The notes under the pieces: generated by a model | Told to the model about the DNA's origin: nothing | What the model saw: only the letters and a program-made list of their open reading frames with translations | The model's database searches: none | Assembly (NCBI GenBank): GCA_002435595.1 | Contig: DJBL01000016.1 | Coordinates: 1-27,375 of the forward strand | DNA length: 27,375 bases | Direction: 5' to 3' | Source: Stenotrophomonas maltophilia | Lineage (GTDB): Bacteria; Pseudomonadota; Gammaproteobacteria; Xanthomonadales; Xanthomonadaceae | Position numbers and translations under genes: made by a program | In this document: positions 6,519-14,814 of the stretch, in pieces | Numbering within the stretch: position 1 is the stretch's first letter | Layout of the letters: each line of letters begins with the position of its first letter

Positions 6519-6543
6519 CTTTGGGCGTTCCGCCGGGGCCGGC

Positions 6544-6990
6544 TCAGTCCGGTACGAACGCGCGCTGCTCTGTTTTCAGCAGTGTCAGGCGTCGGCCATT
6601 CCACAGGTAGTAGTCCAGGATGTCCGGATAGCCATAGCCGTCATTGTGGGTGACGATCAGCAGGCGGCTGTCGCGACGGTGTGCGAAGCGGCCATTGTTG
6701 AACGAGTGGCCCGGGTGCACCTTGCCGCTGCGACGATCGATCAGCGCGAACTCGATGCAGCCGCTACCGCAGCCGAGGGTGTACAGGGTGAAGCGATCGG
6801 CGAAATCGGGTGCGCCGTCCGGGGCACCCTGCAGGTACTGCCGCATTTTCCAGTTGATGCCATGGCGGGGAATCCGCGGCGGGGCAGGGTGGTCGATGCG
6901 GCTCAACGGCACCGGATAGTCCTCCAGTCGAGGCGAGCCGGACAGACTGGCGGCGATGGCCAGCAGGCAGGGAGCGAAAAGGCAGAACAT
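6544..6990 (-). CDS. Small exported protein of unknown function
   Basis: I do not recognise a named family. The 148-residue protein begins with a hydrophobic signal-like segment (MFCLFAPCLLAIAASLSGSP), so it probably acts in the periplasm or is membrane-anchored. The mature part has a Cys pair (Cys74, Cys78 in GCGSGC) followed by IEFALIDRRSGKVHPG, then DSRLLIVTHND and YYLWNGRRLTLL. The Cys pair and SRLL...YYLWNGRRL pattern resemble small uncharacterised proteobacterial exported proteins with a beta-sheet fold. The ATG at 6990 has GGGAGA upstream; a GTG at 6993 is the alternative. It is convergent with csrA/tRNA-Ser and divergent from the TonB receptor gene. Confidence 0.72.
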   Translation of the reverse strand: MFCLFAPCLLAIAASLSGSPRLEDYPVPLSRIDHPAPPRIPRHGINWKMRQYLQGAPDGAPDFADRFTLYTLGCGSGCIEFALIDRRSGKVHPGHSFNNGRFAHRRDSRLLIVTHNDGYGYPDILDYYLWNGRRLTLLKTEQRAFVPD

Positions 6991-7176
6991 CACTGCGGTC
7001 TCCCGCGCCGTGGCGCGGCCTCATCCTTGTGGGGCTCAAGGATCGCATGCCGCGCAATCTGTCGCGATTGGCCTTCTGGCGTAGAATCCCGCTGCCGCCG
7101 GGTCGATCCCGCGCCCGGCACCCCCTTTCCCTCCAGCCGCCGCCAGAGGATTTCTTTCCTGCCTGGAGGCATTGCC
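6991..7176 (+). promoter_or_regulatory. Upstream region of the TonB-dependent receptor gene
   Basis: A perfect hairpin, ATCCTTG (7023-7029) with CAAGGAT (7037-7043), lies in this 186-base region. TAGAAT at 7082-7087 is a plausible -10 box, but no clear -35 box is seen. I find no sequence resembling a Fur box (GATAATGATAATCATTATC class), which is unusual before a siderophore-type receptor. Confidence 0.35.
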
Positions 7177-9375
7177 GTGTCCGTCGCTCCGTTCCGAGTT
7201 GCTCCCACCCGTTACGACCGCCTGTGTGGGTCGTCGCTGTCGATCGCGCCACTGGCATTGGCCCTGGCGCTGTCCCTGTCCGCTGCGGCCGCCCGGGCCG
7301 AGCAGGCACCGGCGCCGCCCAAGGGCGAAGCCGCGCCGACCCTGCAGACCGTGCAGGTCACCGCCAACCAGCTCGGCACCGTCACCGAAGGCAGCGATTC
7401 GTATACGCCGGGCACCATCGCCACCGCCACCCGGCTGGTGCTGAGCCCGCGGCAGACGCCGCAGTCGATCAGCGTGATCACCCGGCAGGAGATGAACGAT
7501 TTCGGCCTCAACGGCATCGACGATGTCATGAAGGTCACCCCGGGCATCAGCATCGTCACCTACGACAGCGAGCGCACCGAGTACTACGCGCGCGGCTTTG
7601 CGGTACAGAACTTCCAGTACGACGGCATCCCGATGGCGCGTGACTCGGCCTACTCGGCCGGCAACACGCTCAGCGACATGGCCATCTACGATCGCGTGGA
7701 AGTGCTCAAGGGCGCCACCGGCCTGCTGACCGGCATGGGCGATCCGGGCGCGACCATCAACCTGGTGCGCAAGAAGCCCACCCGGGAGCTGGCCGGCAGC
7801 GCCACGCTGGGCGCCGGTTCGTGGGACAGCTACCGCGCCGAGGTGGATGTGGGTGGCCCGCTCACCGAGAGTGGGCGCGTGCGCGGCCGCATCGTGGGCG
7901 CCTACCAGGACCGGCACTCCAACGTCGACCACTACCAGCGCAGCAACGACGTCTTCTACGGCATCCTGGAGGCGGACATCGGCGACAGCACGCTGCTCAC
8001 CGTCGGCGCCGACTACCAGGACAGCGATCCGCAGGGCTCCAGCTGGGGCGGTATTCCGCTGCTGGACAGCACCGGCACCTTCAACGACATGCCGCGCTCG
8101 TTCAACAACGGTGCCCGCTGGAGTCGCTGGGGCCAGTACAGCCGCACCGCCTTCGCCACGCTGGAGCACAGCTTCGGCAACGACTGGGTGGCCAAGCTGC
8201 AGCTCAATCACCAGGTCAATGGCTACGACGCCCCGCTTGGCGCCGCCGCCGGCAGAAACCCCGATCCGGTGACCGGCGGGGGCGTGAGCATGTGGGTCGG
8301 CAAGTACGTCGGCGAGACCACCAGCAACGCAGCCGATCTGTATGTCAGTGGCAAGTTCCAGTGGTTCGGGCGCGAGCACGAACTGGTGGTCGGTGGCAGC
8401 GTGTCGCGCAAGCATTGGATCAACAACGGCTACTCGCCACAGCCGGGCTACGTCACCGATGTCGCCGACTACTACGGCTGGGCCGGCGACGTGCCCGAGC
8501 CGGACTGGCAGTGGGGCTATGGCGATGACCAGGTAACCCGCGAGAGTGGCGCCTATGTGGTGGGCCGCTTCGATCTGGCCGATCCGCTCAAGCTGATCGT
8601 GGGCAGCCGCATTGCCAACTACACCTCGCCGGATACCGACGAAAGCGGCGTGGTCGTGCCCTATGCGGGCCTGGTCTATGACCTCAATCGCAATTTCTCG
8701 GTGTTCGCCAGCTACAGCACCATCTTCAAGCCGCAGGGCAACCAGGACGAGCGGGGCAACGTGCTCGACCCGCTGGAAGGGCGCAGCTACGAGGCGGGCC
8801 TGAAGGCGGAGTTCCTCGACGGTCGCTTCAACGCCAGCGCAGCGGTGTTCCAGCTGGACCAGGACAACTACGCCGAACCCACCGGCGGGCTGACGCCCAG
8901 CGGCGGGATCGCCTATCGCGGGTTGATGGGCGTGCGCACCAAGGGGTATGAGCTGGATATGTCCGGCCAGCTGGCGCCGGGCTGGCAGGTGCAGGGCGGC
9001 TACGCGCACAAGATCGCGCGCCAGCAATCGACCAAGGTGTCCACGCTGGAGCCGGAAGACCAGTTCAGCCTGCACACCCGCTATCGCCTGACGGGGCCGC
9101 TGCAGGGCTGGAGCGTGGGCGGCGGCGCGCGCTGGCAGGGCACCACCTTCGGCACCATCACCAACCCGGCCAATGGCGAAAGCCAGGTCCATCGCACCGA
9201 GCCGTACTGGCTGCTGGATGCGATGGCGCGGTATGAGTTCAACGATCAGCTGTCGGCCACGCTCAACGTCAACAACCTGCTGGACAAGCACTACTACACG
9301 ATCTTCAGCTGGTACAGCACCTACACCTGGGGCGAGCCGCGCAACGTACGGCTGACGGTCACGTACGCGTTCTGA
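7177..9375 (+). CDS. TonB-dependent siderophore-type outer membrane receptor
   Basis: Outer-membrane channel that takes up a large ligand, probably a ferric siderophore, using energy from TonB-ExbBD. The 732-residue protein has a signal peptide ending near ARA-EQ (residue 41), a TonB-box-like TLQTVQVTA (55-63), and a plug domain (about 90-200) with TPQSISVITRQEMNDFG, RVEVLKGATGLLTGMGDPGA and TINLVRKKPT. The barrel follows, with aromatic-rich strands and LNVNNLLDKHYY, and ends in AF, a terminal Phe as needed for BamA recognition. The plug signature is that of the FpvA/FoxA/FhuE-like group. The GTG at 7177 is chosen because GGAGG at 7165-7169 is 7 bases before it. No siderophore synthesis or FecIR genes are adjacent, so the ligand is unknown. 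Confidence 0.93.
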   Translation: MSVAPFRVAPTRYDRLCGSSLSIAPLALALALSLSAAAARAEQAPAPPKGEAAPTLQTVQVTANQLGTVTEGSDSYTPGTIATATRLVLSPRQTPQSISVITRQEMNDFGLNGIDDVMKVTPGISIVTYDSERTEYYARGFAVQNFQYDGIPMARDSAYSAGNTLSDMAIYDRVEVLKGATGLLTGMGDPGATINLVRKKPTRELAGSATLGAGSWDSYRAEVDVGGPLTESGRVRGRIVGAYQDRHSNVDHYQRSNDVFYGILEADIGDSTLLTVGADYQDSDPQGSSWGGIPLLDSTGTFNDMPRSFNNGARWSRWGQYSRTAFATLEHSFGNDWVAKLQLNHQVNGYDAPLGAAAGRNPDPVTGGGVSMWVGKYVGETTSNAADLYVSGKFQWFGREHELVVGGSVSRKHWINNGYSPQPGYVTDVADYYGWAGDVPEPDWQWGYGDDQVTRESGAYVVGRFDLADPLKLIVGSRIANYTSPDTDESGVVVPYAGLVYDLNRNFSVFASYSTIFKPQGNQDERGNVLDPLEGRSYEAGLKAEFLDGRFNASAAVFQLDQDNYAEPTGGLTPSGGIAYRGLMGVRTKGYELDMSGQLAPGWQVQGGYAHKIARQQSTKVSTLEPEDQFSLHTRYRLTGPLQGWSVGGGARWQGTTFGTITNPANGESQVHRTEPYWLLDAMARYEFNDQLSATLNVNNLLDKHYYTIFSWYSTYTWGEPRNVRLTVTYAF

Positions 9376-9437
9376 GGCGGGTGGGTTCCCCTTGGCCCGT
9401 GACGGGTCGGGGGCGCTCCCGCATTCGTCCGCTCCGG

Positions 9438-9457
9438 GCGCGGCGACCTGGCCGCGC
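9438..9457. other. GC hairpin downstream of the TonB receptor gene
   Basis: GCGCGGC (9438-9444) and GCCGCGC (9451-9457) form a perfect 7-bp stem with a 6-base loop. It lies 62 bases after the receptor stop and has no T-run. A role in transcript ending or 3' protection is possible. Confidence 0.4.
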
Positions 9458-9526
9458 GCGATGCCATGCACGCAGGGTCACCGGTGATCGCCGGCTGCCG
9501 CCCTGCGCGGCGGGCCAAGACGCACG

Positions 9527-9553
9527 CTGCGCCCCGGGCAATCCGGGGCGCAG
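9527..9553. terminator. Perfect 11-bp hairpin between convergent genes
   Basis: CTGCGCCCCGG (9527-9537) and CCGGGGCGCAG (9543-9553) pair perfectly around GCAAT. It lies 10 bases beyond the pirin gene stop and downstream of the receptor gene on the other strand. The missing T-run makes it an atypical terminator, but its position and stability suggest it ends or protects both transcripts. Confidence 0.5.
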
Positions 9554-9563
9554 GGGTGTCGGC

Positions 9564-10265
9564 TTACAGCGGCAGGTCGAACACCAGCACTTCAGCATCG
9601 CTGGCGTTCTCCAGCGTCACCAGCGCCTCATCGCTGATCTGCAGCGCATCGCCGGTGTCCAGGGAGATGCCGTTGACCTGCAGCTGGCCACGGACCACCT
9701 GCACATAGGCGCCGCGCCGCGGCGCCAGCGGCAACTGCACGCGGTCGTTGCCGTCCAGCAGGGTTGCATAGAGGTTGGTGTCCTGGTGGATCAGCAGCGA
9801 ACCTTCGCGGCCGTCCCGGGAAGCGATCAGGCGCAGTTGGCCGCGCTTGGTGTCCGGGGCGAAGTGGGTCTCCTGGTAGCTGGGCGTGATGTTTTCCTGG
9901 TCGGGGAACAGCCAGATCTGCAGGAAGTGCACGGGCTCGTCGGCCGAGTGGTTGAACTCGCTGTGGCTGACCCCGCTGCCGGCGCTCATGCGCTGGACGT
10001 CGCCCGGGCGCAGCACCGAGCCGGTGCCCATCGAGTCCTTGTGCTCCAGGGCGCCGGCAAGCACGTAGGAGATGATCTCCATGTTGCTGTGGCTGTGGGT
10101 ACCAAAGCCCTGGCCGCCCTGGACGCGGTCTTCGTTGATCACCCGCAGCGGGCCGAAGCTGGTGTAGCGGGGATCGTAATACCCGGCGAAGGAGAAGGTG
10201 TGGTGGGAGTCCAGCCAGCCATGGTTGGCGTGGCCACGGGTGTTGCTCTTGCGGATCTGCAGCAT
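9564..10265 (-). CDS. Pirin family protein, YhhW-like metal-binding bicupin
   Basis: Pirins are two-cupin-domain proteins; E. coli YhhW has quercetinase activity, though the physiological role in bacteria is often unclear. This 233-residue protein has the N-terminal cupin motif GFGTHSHSNMEIISYVLAG, with His57 and His59, and SHSEFN, with His101 and Glu103. These four positions match the metal ligands of YhhW. The C-terminal cupin is less conserved and ends EVLVFDLPL. The ATG at 10265 has GGAG and CCTCC context (GGAGCCTCCCC) just upstream. It is divergent from a LysR-type regulator, which probably controls it. Confidence 0.93.
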   Translation of the reverse strand: MLQIRKSNTRGHANHGWLDSHHTFSFAGYYDPRYTSFGPLRVINEDRVQGGQGFGTHSHSNMEIISYVLAGALEHKDSMGTGSVLRPGDVQRMSAGSGVSHSEFNHSADEPVHFLQIWLFPDQENITPSYQETHFAPDTKRGQLRLIASRDGREGSLLIHQDTNLYATLLDGNDRVQLPLAPRRGAYVQVVRGQLQVNGISLDTGDALQISDEALVTLENASDAEVLVFDLPL

Positions 10266-10403
10266 GGGGAGGCTCCTTGTTCGATCGTTTCGATGGTGGT
10301 CCGGGTGGCGCTTGCGGCTGCCCTTTCCTGTTGGCGCCAGTATCCGCTTGCACCAGCGGCTTGAAAAACGGATAGTTTTGCAAGCCATCATCGAAAAATT
10401 CGA
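10266..10403. promoter_or_regulatory. Divergent pirin/lysR control region with inverted half-sites
   Basis: TTTCGATGGTGG (10288-10299) and CCATCATCGAAA (10385-10396) are inverted copies with 11 of 12 matches, one near each gene start. Between them, TATCCG (10341-10346) and CGGATA (10369-10374) form a second inverted pair, 22 bases apart. On the minus strand, TTTTCA and GATACT are 17 bases apart and could be the pirin promoter. For lysR only a TTGAAA (10361-10366) -35-like box is visible. Confidence 0.5.
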
Positions 10404-11330
10404 ATGCTCAAGCTCAGCCTGGATGCCCTGCAGATCCTCGATGCCATCGACCGTCGCGGCTCCTTCGCCGCGGCTGGCAAGGCCCTGCACAAGGTGCCGT
10501 CGACCATTTCCTACACGGTGTCCAAGCTGGAGCAGGACCTCGGCGTGCAGTTGTTCGACCGGGTCGGGCCGCGCGCCGAACTGACCCCGGCCGGGCAGGC
10601 CCTGCTGGAGGAGGGGCGCCACCTGCTGCGTGCGGCGCGCGAACTGGAGATGCGGGTGCGGCGGGTCGCCTCGGGCTGGGAGGCGGAGCTGACCATTGCG
10701 GTCGATTCGATGTTCCAGCCGGCGCTGCTGGGCGAGGACGTGCGCGCCTTCAACGCGGTGGCCGAGCAGACCCGGGTACGCCTGCTCAGCGAATCGCTGT
10801 CGGGCACCTGGGAGGCGTTGCTGGACCGCCGCGCGGACCTGCTGGTGGGTGCGGCCGGCGAAGGTCCCAGTGGCGGTGGCTACGTGGTGGAGCCGATGGG
10901 CGTGGTGGCATTCGTGTTCGCGGTGTCGCCCGCGCACCCGTTGGCCACGGTGCAGGGGCCGTTGGCACGCGAGCAGTTGGCCGCGCACTGCGCCATCGCC
11001 GTGGCCGACTCGGCGCGACGCCTGCTGCCGCGCACCGTCGGGCTGCTGATGGGCCAGGAGACGGTGACCGTGCCGGACACGGTGAGCAAGTTCCGCCTGC
11101 AATGCGCCGGGCTGGGCTTCGGTTTCCTGCCCGAGCCGTACGTGCGGCACGCGGTCGCCCAGGGCCGGCTGGTGGTCAAGCAGGTCGAGGAGCCCAAGCC
11201 GGACGAGACTTTCTGGCTGGCCTGGCGACCGGGCGAGGAGGGCGCTGCACTGCGCTGGTGGCGCGCGCGGATGCAGGGACCGCAGGTGATGGCGCAGTGG
11301 TGGCCGCAGATGCAGGCATGGCTGGGCTGA
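10404..11330 (+). CDS. LysR family transcriptional regulator
   Basis: DNA-binding regulator of 308 residues. The N-terminal winged helix-turn-helix (about 1-60) reads LSLDALQILDAIDRRGSFAA, then AGKALHKVPSTISYTVSKLE and QDLGVQLFDRVGPRAELTPAG. The VPSTISYTVSKLE recognition helix resembles the YhaJ-like LysR group. The effector-binding domain (about 90-300) starts ELTIAVDSMF and contains CAGLGFGFLPEPYVRHAV. The ATG at 10404 is followed directly by the HTH, so the start is firm, although no strong ribosome site is present. Its divergent placement against the pirin gene suggests it controls that gene and itself. The inducer is unknown. Confidence 0.93.
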   Translation: MLKLSLDALQILDAIDRRGSFAAAGKALHKVPSTISYTVSKLEQDLGVQLFDRVGPRAELTPAGQALLEEGRHLLRAARELEMRVRRVASGWEAELTIAVDSMFQPALLGEDVRAFNAVAEQTRVRLLSESLSGTWEALLDRRADLLVGAAGEGPSGGGYVVEPMGVVAFVFAVSPAHPLATVQGPLAREQLAAHCAIAVADSARRLLPRTVGLLMGQETVTVPDTVSKFRLQCAGLGFGFLPEPYVRHAVAQGRLVVKQVEEPKPDETFWLAWRPGEEGAALRWWRARMQGPQVMAQWWPQMQAWLG

Positions 11331-11353
11331 GCACGGTCCAGGCTGAACCGTGC
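11331..11353 (+). terminator. Hairpin directly after lysR
   Basis: GCACGGT (11331-11337) and ACCGTGC (11347-11353) form a perfect 7-bp stem immediately after the lysR stop. There is no T-run, so it is a weak candidate terminator. The rest of the gap to 11447 shows no clear promoter. Confidence 0.45.
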
Positions 11354-11447
11354 CTGCGCTGTCATCAGATGGTCATCCCGGTGCGATAGAGCGCCGCGGC
11401 CGGTGTCGCTACCCTGCCAGGCTCATTGCGATTCCTCCTTTCTGCCC

Positions 11448-12593
11448 ATGAAGCGCTTGCTGCTGTTGCTGCTGGCCGGGGCCGGCCTGTGGCTGGCTGC
11501 CTGTTCCCCGCTGACCACCGTCTCCACCTCCACCTCGCTCAGCGACCGTCTGGTCGCCCCTGGCGGGGTGTCCACCTTGCTGGATACCGCGCGGATCGCC
11601 GCTGCGGTGGACAGCGTGCCCAATCGGCATGGTGTGGTGACCGGCCGCGCCGGCGTGCCGATCTTCTGGCGTGCCTTCGACCCGGGCCAGTACGGCGTGC
11701 GCTACCAGTACCTGGCGCAGGCGCACGACAATGGCCTGCCGCTGCGCACCGGCCTGGAGCTGGCGCTGCCAGCGCGGTTCCAGCCGCAGCCGCCACGCGG
11801 CACGGTGGTGCTGCTGCACGGCTGGATGATGAACGGCGATGCGATGCTGCCGTGGTCGCTGCAACTGGCCCAGGCCGGCTACCGCGTGGTCACCATCGAC
11901 CTGCGCAACCACGGCCATTCCGGTGCCGGCCCCGCCGGCTACGGCACGTTCGAATCGGACGATGTGATCGATGTGATCGACGCGCTGCAGGCGCGCGGTG
12001 AAGTGGTGGGGCCGCTGTATCTGTTTGGCGTGTCCTACGGCGCGGCCACCGCGCTGTTCACCGCCGACAAGCTCGGTGACCGGGTCACCGGGGTGGTGGC
12101 GATGGAATCCTTCGCCAATGCCGGCGATGCGATCCGCAGCATGATCCCGCACCTGATGTCGCTGCAGCCCACGGCGTGGAAGGCACAGGCGATGGCCGCC
12201 TATGGACGCTGGCGGTATGGCGGGCAGGACCTGGACAAGGTCATCGCCGCGGCCAGCCAGCGCCTGGACCTGGACCTGGATCGGGTGGATGTGGCGCGCG
12301 CGCTGGCTGACACGCGCGCCTGCGTGCTGCTGGTGCACGGGCAGGACGACCAGCATGTGCGGGTGGACCAGGGGCGTCGGTTGGCCCTGGCCAGTCCGCG
12401 CGTGCACTACATCGAAATGCGCGGAGAGGACCACATCACGCTGCCGTTGCGGCTGGACCTGCTGGGTGGGGTCGTGGATGACTGGCTCGCGCAGGAGGGG
12501 CCGGCCGGCGCGCAGTGCGGCGCGCCACGGATGCCGCGTGAGGCCGATCGGCTGGCGATGGCGCGGGTGCAGGCGCAAGCGTCGCGCGGTTGA
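11448..12593 (+). CDS. Alpha/beta-hydrolase lipoprotein
   Basis: Probable membrane-anchored serine hydrolase; the substrate is unknown. The 381-residue product starts with a lipoprotein signal, MKRLLLLLLAGAGLWLAACS, with Cys19 in the lipobox LAAC. The alpha/beta-hydrolase core has the oxyanion strand VVLLHGWMMNG (120-130), the nucleophile elbow GVSYG with Ser196, an acid at Asp300 or Asp301 (VHGQDDQHV), and His329 in GEDHITLP. This is a complete catalytic triad. The frame is open upstream to 11403, but the lipoprotein signal fixes the start at 11448; the bases before it are pyrimidine-rich with no Shine-Dalgarno. The tail after about 345 is Ala/Arg-rich and probably disordered. Confidence 0.87.
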   Translation: MKRLLLLLLAGAGLWLAACSPLTTVSTSTSLSDRLVAPGGVSTLLDTARIAAAVDSVPNRHGVVTGRAGVPIFWRAFDPGQYGVRYQYLAQAHDNGLPLRTGLELALPARFQPQPPRGTVVLLHGWMMNGDAMLPWSLQLAQAGYRVVTIDLRNHGHSGAGPAGYGTFESDDVIDVIDALQARGEVVGPLYLFGVSYGAATALFTADKLGDRVTGVVAMESFANAGDAIRSMIPHLMSLQPTAWKAQAMAAYGRWRYGGQDLDKVIAAASQRLDLDLDRVDVARALADTRACVLLVHGQDDQHVRVDQGRRLALASPRVHYIEMRGEDHITLPLRLDLLGGVVDDWLAQEGPAGAQCGAPRMPREADRLAMARVQAQASRG

Positions 12594-12662
12594 CCGCGCG
12601 GCCGGCGGTACGCATCGCCGCTGGCGGGCTTGCGGCTGGCGCGCATGCGCAGGTGGCGAACG

Positions 12663-12695
12663 CAAAAAAAAACAGCAGCCGAGGGCTGCCGTTTT
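12663..12695. terminator. Bidirectional terminator, mainly for the tRNA-Arg genes
   Basis: GCAGCC (12675-12680) and GGCTGC (12684-12689) form a stem with a 3-base loop. On the minus strand it is followed by a run of nine T's (A's at 12664-12672), a strong terminator for the three tRNA genes. On the plus strand TTTT follows, so it may also end the hydrolase lipoprotein transcript. Confidence 0.88.
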
Positions 12696-12706
12696 CGTCG
12701 ATGCAA

Positions 12707-12783
12707 TGGTGCGCCCGGAGAGATTCGAACTCCCGACCGCCTGGTTCGTAGCCAGGTACTCTATCCAACTGAGCTACGGGCGC
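12707..12783 (-). tRNA. tRNA-Arg (anticodon ACG), copy 1
   Basis: 77 bases including encoded CCA. Acceptor GCGCCCG, D-arm GCTCAGTTGGATAGAGT, anticodon arm CCTGG-CTACGAA-CCAGG with ACG, and T-arm GGTTCGAATC-like (AGTTCGAATCT). The A34 is converted to inosine by TadA to read CGU, CGC and CGA. This copy is the last transcribed of three. Confidence 0.97.
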
Positions 12784-12866
12784 ATTTGCATTGTCTGGTT
12801 GTGCTTCCTGCCGCACGCGTCGCCGCGTTGGACAAGAGGACAGGGCGGGCCTGTCATGCGATGTAA

Positions 12867-12943
12867 TGGTGCGCCCGGAGAGATTCGAACTCCCGACCGC
12901 CTGGTTCGTAGCCAGGTACTCTATCCAACTGAGCTACGGGCGC
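12867..12943 (-). tRNA. tRNA-Arg (anticodon ACG), copy 2
   Basis: Identical in all 77 bases to the copies at 12707-12783 and 12997-13073. It is separated from copy 1 by 83 bases and from copy 3 by 53 bases; the spacers are not alike, apart from short matching bases next to the gene ends. Confidence 0.97.
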
Positions 12944-12996
12944 ATTTACATCACGTTGTACTGCCGATGCCGGCGGCGGAGCCGGCAACCTGTTGA

Positions 12997-13073
12997 TGGT
13001 GCGCCCGGAGAGATTCGAACTCCCGACCGCCTGGTTCGTAGCCAGGTACTCTATCCAACTGAGCTACGGGCGC
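12997..13073 (-). tRNA. tRNA-Arg (anticodon ACG), copy 3
   Basis: First transcribed of the three identical genes, 9 bases downstream of the predicted transcript start near 13082. It has the same anticodon ACG and an encoded CCA. Confidence 0.97.
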
Positions 13074-13088
13074 GTCAACAGGAGCGGA

Positions 13089-13117
13089 ATTATGCGGATG
13101 CAGGTCGCATTCGTCAA
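13089..13117 (-). promoter_or_regulatory. Promoter of the tRNA-Arg array
   Basis: On the minus strand, TTGACG (13112-13117) and CATAAT (13089-13094) are separated by exactly 17 bases, each 5 of 6 to consensus. No other such promoter is seen in the two spacers, so the three tRNAs are probably one transcript. It begins 18 bases from the stop of the minus-strand hydrolase gene. Confidence 0.85.
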
Positions 13118-13134
13118 CGCTTTTGTGAAGGTCT

Positions 13135-13970
13135 TCATTCAAATGAATGAAAAAGCAGCTCGGCCACGGCCTGCGGAGACGTCATCCAGGCGAAGTGATC
13201 GGCACGCGTGCCCAGCGCTGCGGCTGACATCAGCGTGAGCGATGCGCGCACCTGCGGCAGCTTGGCCAGCAGGCCCTGCATCGACCCCGGCGGAGCCAGC
13301 CAGTCCTGCGCCATCACCACCGCCGTGGCACGTCCCTGCAGGCCGCGCATGCCTGCCTCCAGGTCCTCGGTGATGCCCGCCCCGGCGTAATGGTTGTTGA
13401 GCCCGACCCGGGCCCAGTCGGCGATCAGGCCGCGTGCTTCGGTGCCGCCAAAACCGAGCCGGCGGCCGTGCAGCACGCCCTGGCGTTGCGCCAGCCAGGG
13501 CAGGAAGCGATAGATCAGTGGCAGCGTCCAGCCGCGCGGGGCGGGGAAGGTGCGCCAATACGGGGTGCCGCTGGCGACCAGCCAGAGCCGCCTGAAGTGC
13601 GGGCGTTGCTGTCCGGCAAAGCAGCAGGCCAACTGCCCGCCCAGGCTGTGGCCGCCGATGATGCATTCGGCATCGCCGCTGCGCGTCAGCGCCGCCAGGC
13701 TGGCCGGCAGGTCGGCCTGCAGGAGCTCGCGATAGCCCCAATCGTGCTGGCGCGACGGACGCAGGCGGCTGCTGCCGTTGCCGCGCCATTCGTGCAGGTA
13801 GACGGCCACGCCCCGCGCGGCCAGTGCGTCGGCCAAGGGCAGGTAGTGGCGCGCGGCCACGCCCAGTGCCGGCAACCACAGCAACCGCGCGCGTGGTTGC
13901 GCCGGCACCCGCGACAGCAGCTCGAAGCGGTGGCCGTCGGCGCTGACGATCGGCTCGGCCTGCGCGTGGA

Positions 13971-13974
<4 letters not shown>
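13135..13974 (-). CDS. Alpha/beta hydrolase, probably COG4757 type
   Basis: Putative serine hydrolase of 279 residues with no signal peptide, so probably cytoplasmic; substrate unknown. The core shows RLLWLPALGVAARHYLPLAD, YLHEWRGNGSS, DWGYRELLQADLPA and the nucleophile elbow GGHSLGG with Ser110. The likely catalytic His is in TRADHFAWM near the C-terminus. The DWGY...D motif resembles the predicted hydrolases of COG4757. Its ATG overlaps the thiD stop (ATGA), so translation is probably coupled to thiD. A link to thiamine metabolism is suggested only by this position. It is the last gene of the minus-strand cluster that begins with phoH. Confidence 0.87.
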
Positions 13975-14780
<806 letters not shown>

Positions 14781-14814
14781 GCGGCGATTGTGCAGTGTTT
14801 GCCGGGGCATTGCT

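Noticed and set aside
7036..9471. 811-residue open frame antisense to the TonB receptor
   Set aside because: Low-complexity composition rich in His/Gln/Ala/Val and no domain; a shadow of the receptor gene.
12202..13238. Plus-strand frames containing PERFELPTAWFVARYSIQLSYG over the tRNA-Arg genes
   Set aside because: This peptide is the well-known spurious translation of the reverse strand of tRNA-Arg(ACG); the DNA is tRNA.
14781..14814. TPP riboswitch before thiD
   Set aside because: The gap is only 34 bases and lacks the conserved riboswitch motifs.
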